Counted from the stretch's first letter, positions 33,979-44,435 are shown. The stretch is DNA of 64,000 bases from Citrobacter sp. 18056 (GCA_902706235.1 CACSJR010000016.1:60862-124861); one strand, 5' to 3'. Numbers and translations: made by a program. The notes: a model not told the origin generated them from the sequence alone.

Positions 33979-35073
33979 TTAAATTCGCGTGAAAGCCCGC
34001 CCATCCGCTTCAAACAAATAGCAACTCTCCGTTGGCAAACGCAGCCCAACCCGCTGATCGGGCGTGATCTCCAGCCGCGACGTCAGGCGGATAACCAACG
34101 GCTCGCTGCCATAGCCGCTATTAACGTACAGCAACGTTTCGTTGCCCATCTGCTCGACAAACAGCACTTCGCCTTCCACGTCGGCCACGGCTAAATCAAT
34201 AAGCTGGACGTGCTCCGGGCGGATCCCCAGCCATACGCTGTTGCCGACTTTCCCATCAAGCGTATTCACCGGCAGCACAATGCGTTGTCGGTTTTCCAGA
34301 TCCACAACCGTCTCCTGCTCGCCCGTTTCTGCGATCGTGCCCGCAATCAGATTCATTTTAGGTGACCCAATAAACTGCGCGACGAACAGGTTGGCGGGAT
34401 GATCGTACAGCTCAAGCGGGGAACCGACTTGCTCAATCTGCCCCTGATTAAGCACCACGATGCGGTCGGCCAGCGTCATCGCTTCCACCTGGTCATGGGT
34501 GACGTACAAAATCGTGGCGTTGATGCGTTTATGCAGCGCGGCAATTTCCATGCGCATCTGTACGCGCAGCGAGGCGTCGAGGTTGGAAAGCGGTTCATCG
34601 AACAAAAACAGGCTCGGCTCACGCACAATCGCCCGGCCAATCGCCACGCGCTGGCGCTGACCGCCAGAGAGATCTTTCGGCCGTCGGTCGAGCAGTTGCT
34701 CCAGCTGCAAAATGCGCGCGCTGGCCTGCACCTTTTTGTCGATTTCCGTCGGCGGCAGCTTCGCCATTTCCAGCGCGAAGGCCATATTCTGGTACACCGT
34801 CATATGTGGATACAGTGCGTAGGACTGGAACACCATTCCGATGCCGCGCTCAGACGGCGAATCGTCGTTGACGCATACGCCGTCGATGCGCATTTCGCCG
34901 TCGCTGATTTCCTCCAGCCCGGCGACCATCCTTAACAGCGTGGATTTGCCGCAGCCCGACGGCCCGACGACCACCACAAACTCGCCGTCGTTAACGGTCA
35001 AATCCAGGGGCTTAATCACCTCCGAGGAGGTGCCGTAGCGTTTAGATATTTTATCGAGTACCAGTTGCCCCAT
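33979..35073 (-). CDS. Sugar ABC transporter ATPase (MalK/UgpC/MsmX type)
   Basis: This 364-aa ATPase drives uptake by the adjacent permease pair. Walker A is GPSGCGKST near residue 41, the Q-loop lies in GMVFQSYALYPHM, the signature is LSGGQRQRVAIGRA near 136, Walker B is LFLFDEPLSNLD, and the switch His is in LYVTHDQVEAM. The C-terminal TOBE/MalK regulatory region (GIRPEHVQL) is complete. It lies 2 bp downstream of the permease gene and 12 bp before the first glucosidase, in one operon. EIIA(Glc)-type control is possible for MalK-like proteins but not shown here. Confidence 0.92.
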   Translation of the reverse strand: MGQLVLDKISKRYGTSSEVIKPLDLTVNDGEFVVVVGPSGCGKSTLLRMVAGLEEISDGEMRIDGVCVNDDSPSERGIGMVFQSYALYPHMTVYQNMAFALEMAKLPPTEIDKKVQASARILQLEQLLDRRPKDLSGGQRQRVAIGRAIVREPSLFLFDEPLSNLDASLRVQMRMEIAALHKRINATILYVTHDQVEAMTLADRIVVLNQGQIEQVGSPLELYDHPANLFVAQFIGSPKMNLIAGTIAETGEQETVVDLENRQRIVLPVNTLDGKVGNSVWLGIRPEHVQLIDLAVADVEGEVLFVEQMGNETLLYVNSGYGSEPLVIRLTSRLEITPDQRVGLRLPTESCYLFEADGRAFTRI

Positions 35074-35075
35074 AG

Positions 35076-35924
35076 TTATCCCTTAATCGCTCCGCTGGTC
35101 AGCCCGCTGACAATGCGTTTCTGGAAGATGAGCACCAGCACAATAATCGGCAGCGTCACCACCACCGAGGCCGCCATAATACTGCCCCACGGCAGTTCAA
35201 AGGTCGACGCGCCGCTGAACATGCTGATAGCCACCGGCACGGTACGCTTGTCGCCGGAAATAATGAACGTCAGTGCAAACATGAATTCGTTCCATGCGCC
35301 GATAAACGCCAGCAGCCCGGTAGTGACCAGCGCAGGCGCCAGAATCGGGGCAAACACCCGGCGGATAATAGTCCAGGTTTTCGCCCCGTCGACAATCGCC
35401 GCTTCTTCCAACTCCACCGGAATTGACTTCATAAACGTGGTCAGCACCCAGACGGTGAACGGTAGCGAAAATGTGGTGTACGAGAGCACCAGTGCGCCGA
35501 GGGAGTCGTACAGCCCCAGAAAACGCACCAATTCGAACATCCCGGTCAGCACCGCCACCTGCGGGAACATCGACACGCAGAGAATGGTAAACAGCAGGAA
35601 TTTACGTCCGCGAAACGGCACCCGCGCGAGGGCGAACGACGCGGTAATCGACACCAGTAGACAGATGCCGACGGTAATCGTCGCCACCAGCACCGAGTTC
35701 AGCAGGCTGCGGGCGATACCGTTATCCACTAGTGCCACCACGTAGTTGTGCCAGTGAAAGCCGTTCGGCAAATAGGCGGGTAGAAAAAGTTCCTGCCCGG
35801 TGCGCAGTGAGGTCAGAATGGCGTAATAAAACGGAAAAACGCAAAACAGTACGGCGACGGTTGCACCACAATAAATCACCAGTTGGTGGCCGAATTTGCG
35901 CTGACGACGGGTGGTTTTCATCAC
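35076..35924 (-). CDS. Sugar ABC transporter permease, MalG type
   Basis: The 282-aa protein has six hydrophobic helices and the permease EAA loop (ELEEAAIVDGAKTWTIIRRV) that contacts the ATPase. It belongs to the MalG/CUT1 group. It overlaps the partner permease gene by 4 bp and ends 2 bp before the ATPase gene. The N-terminus (TTRRQRKFGHQLVIYCGA) is cytoplasmic and basic. Confidence 0.92.
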   Translation of the reverse strand: MMKTTRRQRKFGHQLVIYCGATVAVLFCVFPFYYAILTSLRTGQELFLPAYLPNGFHWHNYVVALVDNGIARSLLNSVLVATITVGICLLVSITASFALARVPFRGRKFLLFTILCVSMFPQVAVLTGMFELVRFLGLYDSLGALVLSYTTFSLPFTVWVLTTFMKSIPVELEEAAIVDGAKTWTIIRRVFAPILAPALVTTGLLAFIGAWNEFMFALTFIISGDKRTVPVAISMFSGASTFELPWGSIMAASVVVTLPIIVLVLIFQKRIVSGLTSGAIKG

Positions 35925-36838
35925 CGCTTCTCCTTCTCGTTAAGCTTCGAGACGCGGATAAAGCAGGCTGCAATGCCCGCCACCATCATGAACACCAGCA
36001 CTGACGCCGCAGAGCCGACGCCCATATCCTGATACGAGATGATTTGCTCGCGGGCGTAACCGGAAATCGACATCGTCGCTTCGCTGTTGGACGTCAGCAC
36101 GAAAATCAGGTCGAAAATGCGCATCGCGTCCATTACACGGAAGATAAGCGCCACGATCATCGCGGGGAGGATCAGCGGCAGCGTAATGCGCTTAAAGCGT
36201 TGCCAGGCGCTGGCCCCGTCAACGCGAGCGGCCTCATACAGATCGCCAGGGATCAGCTGTAGCGCCGCCAGCAGCATCAGCGCCATAAACGGCGTAGTCT
36301 TCCAGACATCGGCGATCACCACCGCCCACATCGACAGCGACGGCTCGGCGATCCACGCCAGATGCGCCTGGAAGCCGAAGACTTTGGCCAGCAGGGAGTT
36401 CACCACGCCGTACTGATCGTGGAACATCCAGCCCCACATTTTGGCGCTGACAATCGTCGGGATCGCCCACGGCACCAGAATGGCGGTGCGCACCAAGCCC
36501 TGACCACGAAACTTCTCGTTCATCAGCAGCGCCAGCAGCATCCCGAGCAGCAATTCGAGGCTGACGGAAACCAGCGTAAACCACAGCGTGTTGCCGACCG
36601 CCTGCCACCACAGCGGGTCCACCAGCACGCCGCTGCTTTGGCCGTCGTGATTGAAGTAATAGTTTGCCAGCCCGACCATCTGATAGTCGCTCGGGTTGTC
36701 GAGCATCGCGTTGGTAAAACTGAAAAAGAAGGTACGCGCCAGCGGCCAACCCGCCGCCAGCGCAAGGAGAATCAGCGCGGGCGCCACCAGTATCCACGCG
36801 ATACGGCGGCGCCGCTGTTGATAGCCGAGACGAGCCAA
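35921..36838 (-). CDS. Sugar ABC transporter permease, MalF type (CUT1)
   Basis: The 305-aa inner-membrane protein has six helices and the EAA-type loop DLYEAARVDGASAWQRFKRI. It pairs with the MalG-type permease encoded next, with a 4-bp overlap (ATGA). The binding-protein stop immediately precedes its start (gap of 0 bp), so translation of all parts is tightly linked. A basic N-terminus (ARLGYQQRRRRIAWILVA) points to the cytoplasm. Confidence 0.92.
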   Translation of the reverse strand: MARLGYQQRRRRIAWILVAPALILLALAAGWPLARTFFFSFTNAMLDNPSDYQMVGLANYYFNHDGQSSGVLVDPLWWQAVGNTLWFTLVSVSLELLLGMLLALLMNEKFRGQGLVRTAILVPWAIPTIVSAKMWGWMFHDQYGVVNSLLAKVFGFQAHLAWIAEPSLSMWAVVIADVWKTTPFMALMLLAALQLIPGDLYEAARVDGASAWQRFKRITLPLILPAMIVALIFRVMDAMRIFDLIFVLTSNSEATMSISGYAREQIISYQDMGVGSAASVLVFMMVAGIAACFIRVSKLNEKEKR

Positions 36839-38104
36839 TTAATGCCAGTCCTTCCCTTTCACGCGCTCAAGGCGTTTTTGCAGGTCGGCCACGGCGGTTT
36901 TGCCGTCGCTGCCACCGTTGAGCACCTTGAAGGTCACGTTAAAGATGGCGTTAGAGACGCGCGGATACTGACTTTTGGTCGCTGTCGCCGGACGCGGCAC
37001 CGCATTGGCGAAGATCTCTTTGAACATCGTCAGATGCGGTGCGGTTTCCAGGACCGCTTTGTCATCATACAGCGCCGAACGCGTCGGGGCGAAGCCGAGG
37101 TATTTCAGCTGCATTTTCTGCGAATCGGCGTCAGTGAGGATTTTCAGCAGCGCAATCGCCGCCTCTTTGTTTTTGGTGTTGCCGTTAATCGACCACTGCC
37201 AGCCGCCCAGCGCATTAGCCGATTTACCGTCCGGCCCGGCAGGTAGCGGCGCGACGCCGACTTTACCTTTCAGCGGGCTGTCTGCGCCCTGCGAGAGCAA
37301 ATACGCATAAGGCCAGTTACGCATAAACAGCGCATCTCCGTTCTGGAACACTGCGCGCGACTCTTCCTCTTTGTAGCCCAGAGCGCCTTTCGGCGTGATT
37401 TTGCCAATCCAGCCCGCGACCATATCCAGTGCGGCAGCCGCCTTCGGATTATTGATGGTCACGTTCCCTTTTTCATCGATGAACGTGCCGCCGCCGTAGG
37501 AATCAACCCACTCCAGCGCGTTACAGGTCAGGCCCTCATACGATTTTCCCTGGAAGATCATCCCCCAGAAGTTTTTATGTCCTGCCTTGCGTTCTTCCGC
37601 CTGAATTTTGGTGGCGATACGCGTTAAATCAGCCCAGGTTTTTGGCGGCTGTTCGTTGTATTTTTCGAGCAGGTCTTTGCGGTAATAGAGCACCCCGGTA
37701 TCGAGATAAGCCGGAATGGCTTTCACTTTGCCGTTAACGGTGTCGTTCGCCCACGGGCCAGGGAAGAAATCGCCTTTCATATCGGCAACGGCATCGGTTA
37801 AATCGAGCGTTTGCTTATCCAGCAGGCCGACCCAAATGGTGTCGGACTGGAAGAGGTCCACCGCTTTTTCATCTTTCGCGGCAAAAAGCTGCTGGAGCAG
37901 GGCCAGCTTTTCATCCGACGCCGCCGGGAATTCGATAAATTCCAGCTTGTTGTTGGTCTGTTTCTCGAAACGGTCTTTGACGTAGTTGCAGTATTCCTTA
38001 CCGCCAGGGGAGATCGGACATTCCATACGCAGGGTATCGGCAAGCGCGGCGTTAGCAACGCTCGCCAGCGCTAAGGTAATAAGACTTAACGTCAGCTTTT
38101 TCAT
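36839..38104 (-). CDS. Periplasmic sugar-binding protein of the alpha-glucoside ABC system
   Basis: The 421-aa solute-binding protein (MalE-like, family 1) has a signal peptide MKKLTLSLITLALASVANAALA. It shows the usual features of disaccharide binders: KLEFIEFPAASDEKLALLQQ, VKAIPAYLDTGVLYYRKDLL and FFPGPWANDTVNG. It leads the operon and its own start has GAGGA in a good position. The two cytoplasmic glucosidases at the other end imply an alpha-linked disaccharide such as palatinose, trehalulose, sucrose or trehalose. No regulator gene is adjacent, unlike many such operons. Confidence 0.9.
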   Translation of the reverse strand: MKKLTLSLITLALASVANAALADTLRMECPISPGGKEYCNYVKDRFEKQTNNKLEFIEFPAASDEKLALLQQLFAAKDEKAVDLFQSDTIWVGLLDKQTLDLTDAVADMKGDFFPGPWANDTVNGKVKAIPAYLDTGVLYYRKDLLEKYNEQPPKTWADLTRIATKIQAEERKAGHKNFWGMIFQGKSYEGLTCNALEWVDSYGGGTFIDEKGNVTINNPKAAAALDMVAGWIGKITPKGALGYKEEESRAVFQNGDALFMRNWPYAYLLSQGADSPLKGKVGVAPLPAGPDGKSANALGGWQWSINGNTKNKEAAIALLKILTDADSQKMQLKYLGFAPTRSALYDDKAVLETAPHLTMFKEIFANAVPRPATATKSQYPRVSNAIFNVTFKVLNGGSDGKTAVADLQKRLERVKGKDWH

Positions 38105-38243
38105 TCTGTCCTCATTATTAACTCGCTGTAGAGGTGGGTATAAAAAATAAACACGCCATCTCCAAAGCTAGTTAACAACGAGGTCGATCAGCAAGTTAGC
38201 AGCCTAATCTTTGTCTCAAATCTGGAGCTACTGCACGGATATG

Positions 38244-38279
38244 GTTTTTTTTTTAGCGCTTCGGTGAAAGAAGCGCTAA
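38244..38279 (-). terminator. Strong terminator after yafV
   Basis: Perfect 10-bp arms TTAGCGCTTC (38253-38262) and GAAGCGCTAA (38270-38279) form a hairpin. On the minus strand it is followed by ten U residues. It ends the yafV transcript before the ABC operon promoter. Confidence 0.93.
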
Positions 38280-38304
38280 AGGAGGGGGAAAGCAGAAGGG
38301 TTAA

Positions 38305-39075
38305 TCAGCCAATCGTGAAGCCATCGGCATCTTGCCAGGCCGGGAATTTTTCGCGGTATTCCTGTAAGGCCGAGAGCGACAGTTCGGCATTAATCTGCGT
38401 TGCCTGATGCGGCTCGGCGCTGGCGATGATTTCGCCCTGCGGGTTGATAACCCGGCTGTCGCCGCGATAGTGATGCCCGTTGCCGTCGGTGCCGACGCGG
38501 TTACAGCCGATGACGTAAGCCTGGTTCTCAATGGCGCGAGCGGTTAACAGTGCCTGCCAGTGCAGAGAACGTGGCGCAGGCCAGTTGGCGACATACAGCA
38601 CCAGATCGTAATCGTTGCGGTTGCGCGACCATACCGGGAAACGCAGGTCGTAACACACCAGCGGCAGAATGCGCCAGCCGCGCCATTCGAACACCAGGCG
38701 CTCGTGGCCCGCCTCATAATGATGATGTTCATCCGCCATGCGGAACAGATGACGCTTATCATAGCGATGCACCTGGCCTTCAGGCTCAACCAGCAAAAAG
38801 CGGTTCACCGTGCCACGAGCGGTTTGCAGCGCGGCGCTGCCTGCAATGAGGGCGTCAGTTTGCTGCGCTTTTTCATGCATCCACGCGACAACTTTTTCTT
38901 CCGGCAACGACTGGGTGGCCGCTTCCATCGCAAAGCCGGTGGTGAACATCTCTGGCAGCACAATCACATCGCGCCCGTGAATCGCTTCCAACTGACGATC
39001 GAAATGACGCAGGTTAGCGGGGCCGTCCATCCACACCAAGGGTTGTTGTAATACTGTTACTTTCAGATTGGGCAC
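38305..39075 (-). CDS. yafV: Omega-amidase YafV (2-oxoglutaramate amidase)
   Basis: This nitrilase-superfamily enzyme hydrolyses 2-oxoglutaramate and 2-oxosuccinamate, a repair step after glutamine transamination. The 256-aa protein has the Glu-Lys-Cys triad: Glu in VLPEMFTTGFAME near 42, Lys in RYDKRHLFRMADEHHHY near 107, and Cys in ILPLVCYDLRFPVWS near 141. The position next to fadE is the E. coli position of yafV. Its own terminator lies downstream, and fadE and its terminator lie upstream, so it is probably transcribed alone. Confidence 0.95.
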   Translation of the reverse strand: MPNLKVTVLQQPLVWMDGPANLRHFDRQLEAIHGRDVIVLPEMFTTGFAMEAATQSLPEEKVVAWMHEKAQQTDALIAGSAALQTARGTVNRFLLVEPEGQVHRYDKRHLFRMADEHHHYEAGHERLVFEWRGWRILPLVCYDLRFPVWSRNRNDYDLVLYVANWPAPRSLHWQALLTARAIENQAYVIGCNRVGTDGNGHHYRGDSRVINPQGEIIASAEPHQATQINAELSLSALQEYREKFPAWQDADGFTIG

Positions 39076-39157
39076 TGTCAGAAACTCCCGATTATTGGCT
39101 TACGAGTCACTGATCTACCTTATCAGGGACAGGCGAGAGTGCGTAACATTTCAATGT

Positions 39158-39184
39158 AAAAAGCGGAGAAGAGTCTCCGCTTTT
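39158..39184 (-). terminator. Terminator after fadE
   Basis: AAAAGCGGAGA and TCTCCGCTTTT form an 11-bp stem with a 4-base loop, with A/T runs on both sides. It lies between fadE and yafV on their strand. A REP-like element (39200-39228) lies between it and the fadE stop. Confidence 0.85.
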
Positions 39185-39199
39185 AGGATGATGACCTGG

Positions 39200-39228
39200 T
39201 GCCGGGTGGCGCTGCGCTTACCCGGCTT
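39200..39228. repeat. REP-type palindrome
   Basis: GCCGGGTGGCG and GCTTACCCGGC around a short loop, the usual enterobacterial REP pattern, in the 3' flank of fadE. Confidence 0.75.
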
Positions 39229-39248
39229 ACAATCGAAAGGGATAAGGG

Positions 39249-41693
39249 TTATGCGGCCTCAATCTTGCGGACTTTCTCCGGCAGCTTTACCGGCCTGGTC
39301 GCCAGCGCATCCGGTTCGAAATCATCAACGTTAATACTGCGCAGACGGCTTTCTTCGGCTTTGGTCAGAATATCCGCTTCATCCTGGTCAATCAGCCCTT
39401 TGGCAAGCGCGTTCCGGGCCAGCTCATCGAGACGGGTGAATGGCAGGTTTTTGCCAATCTCTTTGCAAATACGCTGATGGATCGGATCGGCGGCCATGAC
39501 GTCCAGTAGCGCTTGTTCCAGCAGGCCAACCGGGTTGTGCTCGCTCGGCGTCAGGTACTGACCGCGGCCGATACGTGAACGGGTCGCGCTTGGCACTTGC
39601 AGGATTTTCGCCACGGCGTGATCCAGCTTATCTGACGGTGCGACGTAGTGACGACCGGTCGGGAAGATGACGAAGCGCATTACGCCTGCCACAAAGCCGT
39701 TCGGGAAGTTACGCAGCAGGTCATCCATCGCCTGTTCAGCCTGATGCAGCGCGTCCTGAACGCCCCAATGAACCAGCGGCAGATCCGCTTCGTTACGGCC
39801 TTCGTCGTCATAGCGTTTCAGCACCGCAGAGGCCAGATACAACTGGCTCAGCACATCCCCCAGACGGGCGGAGATACGCTCGCGGCGCTTCAGACTGCCG
39901 CCGAGTACCGCCATTGATACGTCAGACAGCAGCGCCAGGTTGGCACTCAGGCGGTTCAGATGCTGATAGTAACGACGGGTCGCATCGTGTGTCGGCGTGC
40001 TGCTGGTCAGACCGCGAGTCAGACCCAGCCAGAAGCTGCGCACTTTGTTGCTGCCCACGTGGCCGATGTGTTTAAACAGCAGCTGGTCGAAGGCGTTAAG
40101 ATCTTTATTCTGTGCGGCGGCCATCTCTTCGAGCACGTACGGATGGCAGCGGATCGCGCCCTGGCCGAAGATCATCATGCTGCGGGTCAGGATGTTGGCG
40201 CCTTCCACGGTGATCGCAATGGGTGCACCCTGATAAGCACGGGCGAGGAAGTTGCCTTCGCCGAGCATAATGCCTTTACCGCCGGTGATATCCATCGCAT
40301 CAATAATTGACTGCTGACCACGGTGGGTACAGTGATATTTCACAATCGCCGACAGCACCGCCGGTTTTTCACCGAGCATAATCCCGTAGGTGATAAGCGA
40401 CGCTGCAGCGTCCATCACGTACGCGTTTCCTGCGATACGCGCCAGTGGTTCTTCGATCCCTTCCATTTTACCGATAGAGATTTTGAACTGGCGGCGGATG
40501 TGCGCGTAAGCCCCGGTCGCCATCGCCACGGATTTCACGCCGCCCGTGGAGTTTGACGGCAGGGTGATGCCGCGACCCACAGACAGACATTCCACCAGCA
40601 TACGCCAGCCCTGACCGGCCATTTTTGGCCCGCCGATGATGAAATCAATCGGCACGAAAATATCCTGACCGCGGGTCGGACCATTCTGGAACGGCACGTT
40701 GAGCGGGAAGTGACGACGGCCAATTTCCACGCCCGGCGTACCGGTTGGGATCAGCGCACAGGTAATGCCTAAATCTTCCTCGCCGCCCAGCAGTTTGTCC
40801 GGGTCAGAAAGTTTGAATGCCAGACCTAGCACGGTCGCAATCGGCGCGAGGGTGATGTAGCGTTTGTTCCAGGTGAGGCGCATTCCGAGCACCTGCTCAC
40901 CCTGCCATTCGCCCATGCACACCACGCCGGTATCCGGAATGGCGCCCGCATCAGAACCGGCTTCCGGGCTGGTCAGTGCGAAACACGGGATTTCCTGACC
41001 ACGCGCCAGACGCGGCAGGTAATGATTTTTCTGCTCGTCGGTGCCGTAATGCTGCAACAGCTCGCCCGGGCCGAGGGAGTTCGGCACGCCGACGGTGATC
41101 GCCAGGATCCCGGAGACGCCGGACAGCTTTTGCAGCACGCGAGACTGCGCATACGCAGAGAATTCGAGACCGCCATACTCTTTCTTAATGATCATCGCGA
41201 AGAAGCGATGCTCTTTCAGATACGCCCACAGTTCCGGCGGCAGATCCGCCAGTTCGTGGGTGATCTCGAAGTCGTTCGCCATACGGCAGGCTTCTTCCAC
41301 CGGGCCGTCGATAAACGCCTGTTCTTCCGCGGTCAGCTGCGGCTGCGGGTAGTTGTGTAGTTTTTTCCAGTCCGGATTGCCCTGGAACAGATCGCCTTCC
41401 CACCAGGTGGTGCCCGCGTCGATCGCTTCTTTCTCGGTGCGCGACATCGGCGGCATCACTTTGCTGAAGGTGCGGAACACCGGCGCGGAGATCATCGCTT
41501 TACGCATTGGACGCAGGTTAAACGGCACCAGGATGATTGCCAGAGGAACCAGCAGCCAGATGTTCCACAGGCCAGAAGCCGCCAGCGCCCCGGTCCAGAC
41601 CAGCAGAATGAGGCTGCTCAACAGCAGATTAACCCGGTGATAGAAGAGCACGCCGAGCAGGATAACGGTGGCAATAATACTCAAAATCATCAT
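39249..41693 (-). CDS. fadE: Acyl-CoA dehydrogenase FadE
   Basis: FadE performs the first step of fatty acid beta-oxidation, making trans-2-enoyl-CoA with FAD. The 814-aa protein has the same length as E. coli FadE. It starts with two hydrophobic helices ([20 protein letters not shown] and the next segment), followed by the acyl-CoA dehydrogenase core ([40 protein letters not shown]) and the long C-terminal domain. A FadR operator is visible upstream near 41720, fitting the known repression by FadR. Gene order yafV-fadE with divergent gmhA is conserved. Confidence 0.97.
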   Translation of the reverse strand: MMILSIIATVILLGVLFYHRVNLLLSSLILLVWTGALAASGLWNIWLLVPLAIILVPFNLRPMRKAMISAPVFRTFSKVMPPMSRTEKEAIDAGTTWWEGDLFQGNPDWKKLHNYPQPQLTAEEQAFIDGPVEEACRMANDFEITHELADLPPELWAYLKEHRFFAMIIKKEYGGLEFSAYAQSRVLQKLSGVSGILAITVGVPNSLGPGELLQHYGTDEQKNHYLPRLARGQEIPCFALTSPEAGSDAGAIPDTGVVCMGEWQGEQVLGMRLTWNKRYITLAPIATVLGLAFKLSDPDKLLGGEEDLGITCALIPTGTPGVEIGRRHFPLNVPFQNGPTRGQDIFVPIDFIIGGPKMAGQGWRMLVECLSVGRGITLPSNSTGGVKSVAMATGAYAHIRRQFKISIGKMEGIEEPLARIAGNAYVMDAAASLITYGIMLGEKPAVLSAIVKYHCTHRGQQSIIDAMDITGGKGIMLGEGNFLARAYQGAPIAITVEGANILTRSMMIFGQGAIRCHPYVLEEMAAAQNKDLNAFDQLLFKHIGHVGSNKVRSFWLGLTRGLTSSTPTHDATRRYYQHLNRLSANLALLSDVSMAVLGGSLKRRERISARLGDVLSQLYLASAVLKRYDDEGRNEADLPLVHWGVQDALHQAEQAMDDLLRNFPNGFVAGVMRFVIFPTGRHYVAPSDKLDHAVAKILQVPSATRSRIGRGQYLTPSEHNPVGLLEQALLDVMAADPIHQRICKEIGKNLPFTRLDELARNALAKGLIDQDEADILTKAEESRLRSINVDDFEPDALATRPVKLPEKVRKIEAA

Positions 41694-41715
41694 AAAGAAA
41701 TGCTCCCTTGCTTGT

Positions 41716-41733
41716 AGGAGGTCTGACCACTTG
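41716..41733. promoter_or_regulatory. FadR operator at fadE
   Basis: On the minus strand AAGTGGTCAGACCTCCT matches the FadR core TGGTCNGACC. It lies about 25-40 bp before the fadE start, where FadR would block transcription in the absence of long-chain acyl-CoA. Confidence 0.75.
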
Positions 41734-41930
41734 TGATGTATTGGTTGTAGTGGATGTCATTTCTTTTATCAATGTGTTTACAAAATAATTACAACATGGC
41801 TCACACTGTTGCCGTTTTCAGCGGCACGGATAATCAAAAGCACCGGGGATAACTGAGCTGAATGCTTCTCGCTGCATCCGCTATCCGTTACACTGCTGAG
41901 GTTAATCATTAAAGCGGAAGGACACTCCTC

Positions 41931-42512
41931 ATGTACCAGGATCTTATTCGTAACGAACTGAATGAAGCAGCGGAAACTCTGGCCAATTTCCTGGCCGATG
42001 AAGCGAACATCCATGCGATTCAACGCGCGGCAGTGCTGCTCGCAGACAGCTTTAAAGCGGGCGGGAAAGTACTCTCCTGCGGTAACGGCGGCTCCCATTG
42101 TGACGCAATGCACTTCGCGGAAGAGCTGACCGGTCGCTACCGTGAAAACCGTCCGGGCTACCCGGCGATTGCCATTTCAGACGTCAGCCATCTCTCCTGC
42201 GTCAGCAATGATTTCGGCTACGAATATGTGTTCTCTCGTTATGTTGAATCCGTCGGCCGTGCCGGTGACGTACTGTTCGGGATTTCCACCTCCGGCAATT
42301 CTGGTAACGTGATTAAAGCGATTGAAGCTGCGCGCGCACAGGGCATGAAAGTCATCACCCTGACCGGCAAAGACGGCGGCAAAATGGACGGCTCTGCTGA
42401 CGTTGAAATTCGCGTGCCGCACTTTGGTTACGCCGACCGCATTCAGGAAATCCATATTAAGGTTATCCATATCCTGATTATGCTGATCGAAAAAGAGATG
42501 GTAAAAGCATAA
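41931..42512 (+). CDS. gmhA: Sedoheptulose-7-phosphate isomerase GmhA
   Basis: GmhA makes D-glycero-D-manno-heptose 7-phosphate, the first committed step to the heptose of the lipopolysaccharide inner core. The 193-aa SIS-fold protein shows [20 protein letters not shown] near residue 50, the phosphate loop [15 protein letters not shown] near 118, and the C-terminal [15 protein letters not shown]. It is near-identical in layout to E. coli LpcA. GGAAGGACACTCCTC precedes the start. A strong terminator follows, so it is likely a single-gene unit divergent from fadE. Confidence 0.97.
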   Translation: MYQDLIRNELNEAAETLANFLADEANIHAIQRAAVLLADSFKAGGKVLSCGNGGSHCDAMHFAEELTGRYRENRPGYPAIAISDVSHLSCVSNDFGYEYVFSRYVESVGRAGDVLFGISTSGNSGNVIKAIEAARAQGMKVITLTGKDGGKMDGSADVEIRVPHFGYADRIQEIHIKVIHILIMLIEKEMVKA

Positions 42513-42519
42513 GTGGTAG

Positions 42520-42540
42520 CGGGGGCCTGGCCCCCGTTTT
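42520..42540 (+). terminator. Terminator after gmhA
   Basis: CGGGGGC, loop CTG, GCCCCCG followed by TTTT, 8 bp after the gmhA stop. Confidence 0.9.
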
Positions 42541-42556
42541 ATATGTGAGGTGAACG

Positions 42557-43324
42557 ATGTGCGAACTGCTCGGGATGAGCGCCAATGTGCCAACCGATAT
42601 CTGCTTTAGTTTTACCGGGCTGGTTCAGCGCGGGGGCGGCACCGGGCCGCATAAAGATGGCTGGGGAATTACCTTCTATGAAGGCAAAGGCTGTCGCACA
42701 TTCAAAGATCCGCAACCGAGCTTTCAGTCGCCCATAGCCAAACTGGTGCAGGATTACCCGATCAAATCCTGTTCAGTGATTGCCCATATTCGCCAGGCTA
42801 ACCGCGGTGAAGTGGCGCTCGAAAACACCCATCCGTTTACCCGCGAACTGTGGGGCCGCAACTGGACTTACGCCCATAACGGCCAGCTCACGGGCTATAA
42901 ATCCCTTGAGACCGGACAATTCCGCCCGGTAGGTGAAACCGACAGCGAAAAAGCCTTTTGCTGGCTGTTGCACAAACTGACCAGCCGCTATCCGCGCACG
43001 CCCGGCAATATGAATGGGGTGTTTAAGTACATCGCGTCATTGGCGTCTGAGCTGCGGGAGAAAGGGGTGTTTAACATGCTGTTGTCGGACGGACGCTATG
43101 TGATGGCGTTTTGCTCGACCAATCTGTACTGGATAACACGCCGCGCGCCGTTTGGCGTGGCAACGTTACTGGATCAGGATGTGGAAATTGATTTTCAGCG
43201 AGAGACCACACCGAACGATGTGGTCACCGTGATTGCCACTCAGCCGCTGACCGGCAATGAAACCTGGCACAAGATTATGCCAGGTGAGTGGGCGTTATTT
43301 TGTCTCGGAGACCGCGTAGTTTGA
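42557..43324 (+). CDS. yafJ: Class II glutamine amidotransferase YafJ
   Basis: The 255-aa protein is a free-standing GATase class II domain. Cys2 after the removed Met (MCELLGMSA) is the nucleophile, and [16 protein letters not shown] and [10 protein letters not shown] carry the conserved Arg/Asn/Gly contacts. Its partner synthase and substrate are unknown. It follows gmhA as in E. coli. Its 3' end overlaps the convergent yafK gene by 30 bp, so the two transcripts are antisense there. Confidence 0.93.
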   Translation: MCELLGMSANVPTDICFSFTGLVQRGGGTGPHKDGWGITFYEGKGCRTFKDPQPSFQSPIAKLVQDYPIKSCSVIAHIRQANRGEVALENTHPFTRELWGRNWTYAHNGQLTGYKSLETGQFRPVGETDSEKAFCWLLHKLTSRYPRTPGNMNGVFKYIASLASELREKGVFNMLLSDGRYVMAFCSTNLYWITRRAPFGVATLLDQDVEIDFQRETTPNDVVTVIATQPLTGNETWHKIMPGEWALFCLGDRVV

Positions 43325-44032
43325 CGCCAGCTGCGAACGAATCTCGTGGCTCAATGGCTTGCTGACCACGTAGCGACCACTCTGTACCGTCACCATCGGC
43401 GGCTTGTGAGTCTGCTCGAAGTAGTCATAACCCGGCTTCAGCTGCGACCAGAAGTCTTTGTAATAAGAGAACTTGTGGCGTTCCATGTTCGCATCGGTCA
43501 TGCGGAATGGATAGATGCTGACCTGCACGCTTGACTGGCCAAACACCAGCGCACCGGTCACGAACTGGAAAATCTCATCAATGCCGGTATCGGTCATGGC
43601 GTAGCAGCCAATCGACACGCAGGCACCGTGGATCATCAGGTATTTCCCTTCATAACCATGTGCGCGATCGTAGTCGTTCGGGAAGCCAATATTAATGGCT
43701 TTATAGAAACGGCTATCGGGCTTGAGCTGGCTGCGGGAGACGTTATAGAAACCTTCCGGGGATTTAAAATCGCCCTGGCGCTGTTTCGGACCCAGGCCAC
43801 CGGAATAGTTGCAGATTTTGTAGCTGTCGAGCAGTTGATACGCCTCACCCATCTTTACGTAAAGATCAAGAGTACGCTCTTCTTTGAAGATCTGGATATA
43901 AACCGGAGATCCCATTAATTGCTGTTTATATTCTTTGCTGACCGGGGTGGTCGAGCTATTACTGCTAAGCAAACCGGCAAACGAAACGCACGGGATCAAC
44001 AGCATCGCAAGTAACAATGCGATTTTGCGCAT
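43295..44032 (-). CDS. yafK: YafK/DpaA, L,D-transpeptidase-family peptidoglycan-lipoprotein amidase
   Basis: DpaA detaches Braun lipoprotein from peptidoglycan. The 245-aa precursor has a signal peptide ([20 protein letters not shown]) and a YkuD-type catalytic block, [18 protein letters not shown], where the second Cys is the nucleophile. ATG 44032 begins the signal peptide and follows AAGGAA; the 30 residues upstream in the open frame are not part of it. The gene is convergent and overlaps yafJ by 30 bp. Confidence 0.94.
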   Translation of the reverse strand: MRKIALLLAMLLIPCVSFAGLLSSNSSTTPVSKEYKQQLMGSPVYIQIFKEERTLDLYVKMGEAYQLLDSYKICNYSGGLGPKQRQGDFKSPEGFYNVSRSQLKPDSRFYKAINIGFPNDYDRAHGYEGKYLMIHGACVSIGCYAMTDTGIDEIFQFVTGALVFGQSSVQVSIYPFRMTDANMERHKFSYYKDFWSQLKPGYDYFEQTHKPPMVTVQSGRYVVSKPLSHEIRSQLASNYAVSETK

Positions 44033-44435
44033 ACTACATGTTCCTTGATAAAACGGTAGAGACAGGCCGGGAGGCCCGAAATAGAACCCGAAATCAGAAT
44101 TGTCTCGAATTGGTGCGCTCACATTAGCATCACCAAAGTTTTTCGCAAGTCCGGCGATTAGGGTTTACAAATTACTTTAGCGTTATACCTGTTTTTTGCT
44201 GCAATAGCAGTCAGAACTTTGCGCATTCGCTCGCAAATACCAACCTGTATACCCCGTAAAAGCTGCGTTCTGACCTCATATCCTGTAAACTTGCCGCGTT
44301 TCACGACCAGGTTAAGAAAGGATGCTTTACTCTCATCGTACTGCCGTCAGCAGCACTCTCTGGCATCGGTTTTTCCTTTCTTGTTTTTCTCTACGCTGGG
44401 TTTAGTAGTAACGATTACGGATACCTGCTAACGAC
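44033..44435. other. Gene-free stretch between yafK and nqrA
   Basis: About 400 bp that should hold the yafK promoter and the nqr promoter and leader. Only short chance ORFs occur. The ribosome site before nqrA (GGATACCTG) is weak. I see no riboswitch or RNA gene that I can name. Confidence 0.5.

Noticed and set aside
44219..44431. 70-aa plus-strand ORF before nqrA
   Set aside because: No ribosome site and no recognisable pattern; it lies in the expected nqr leader.
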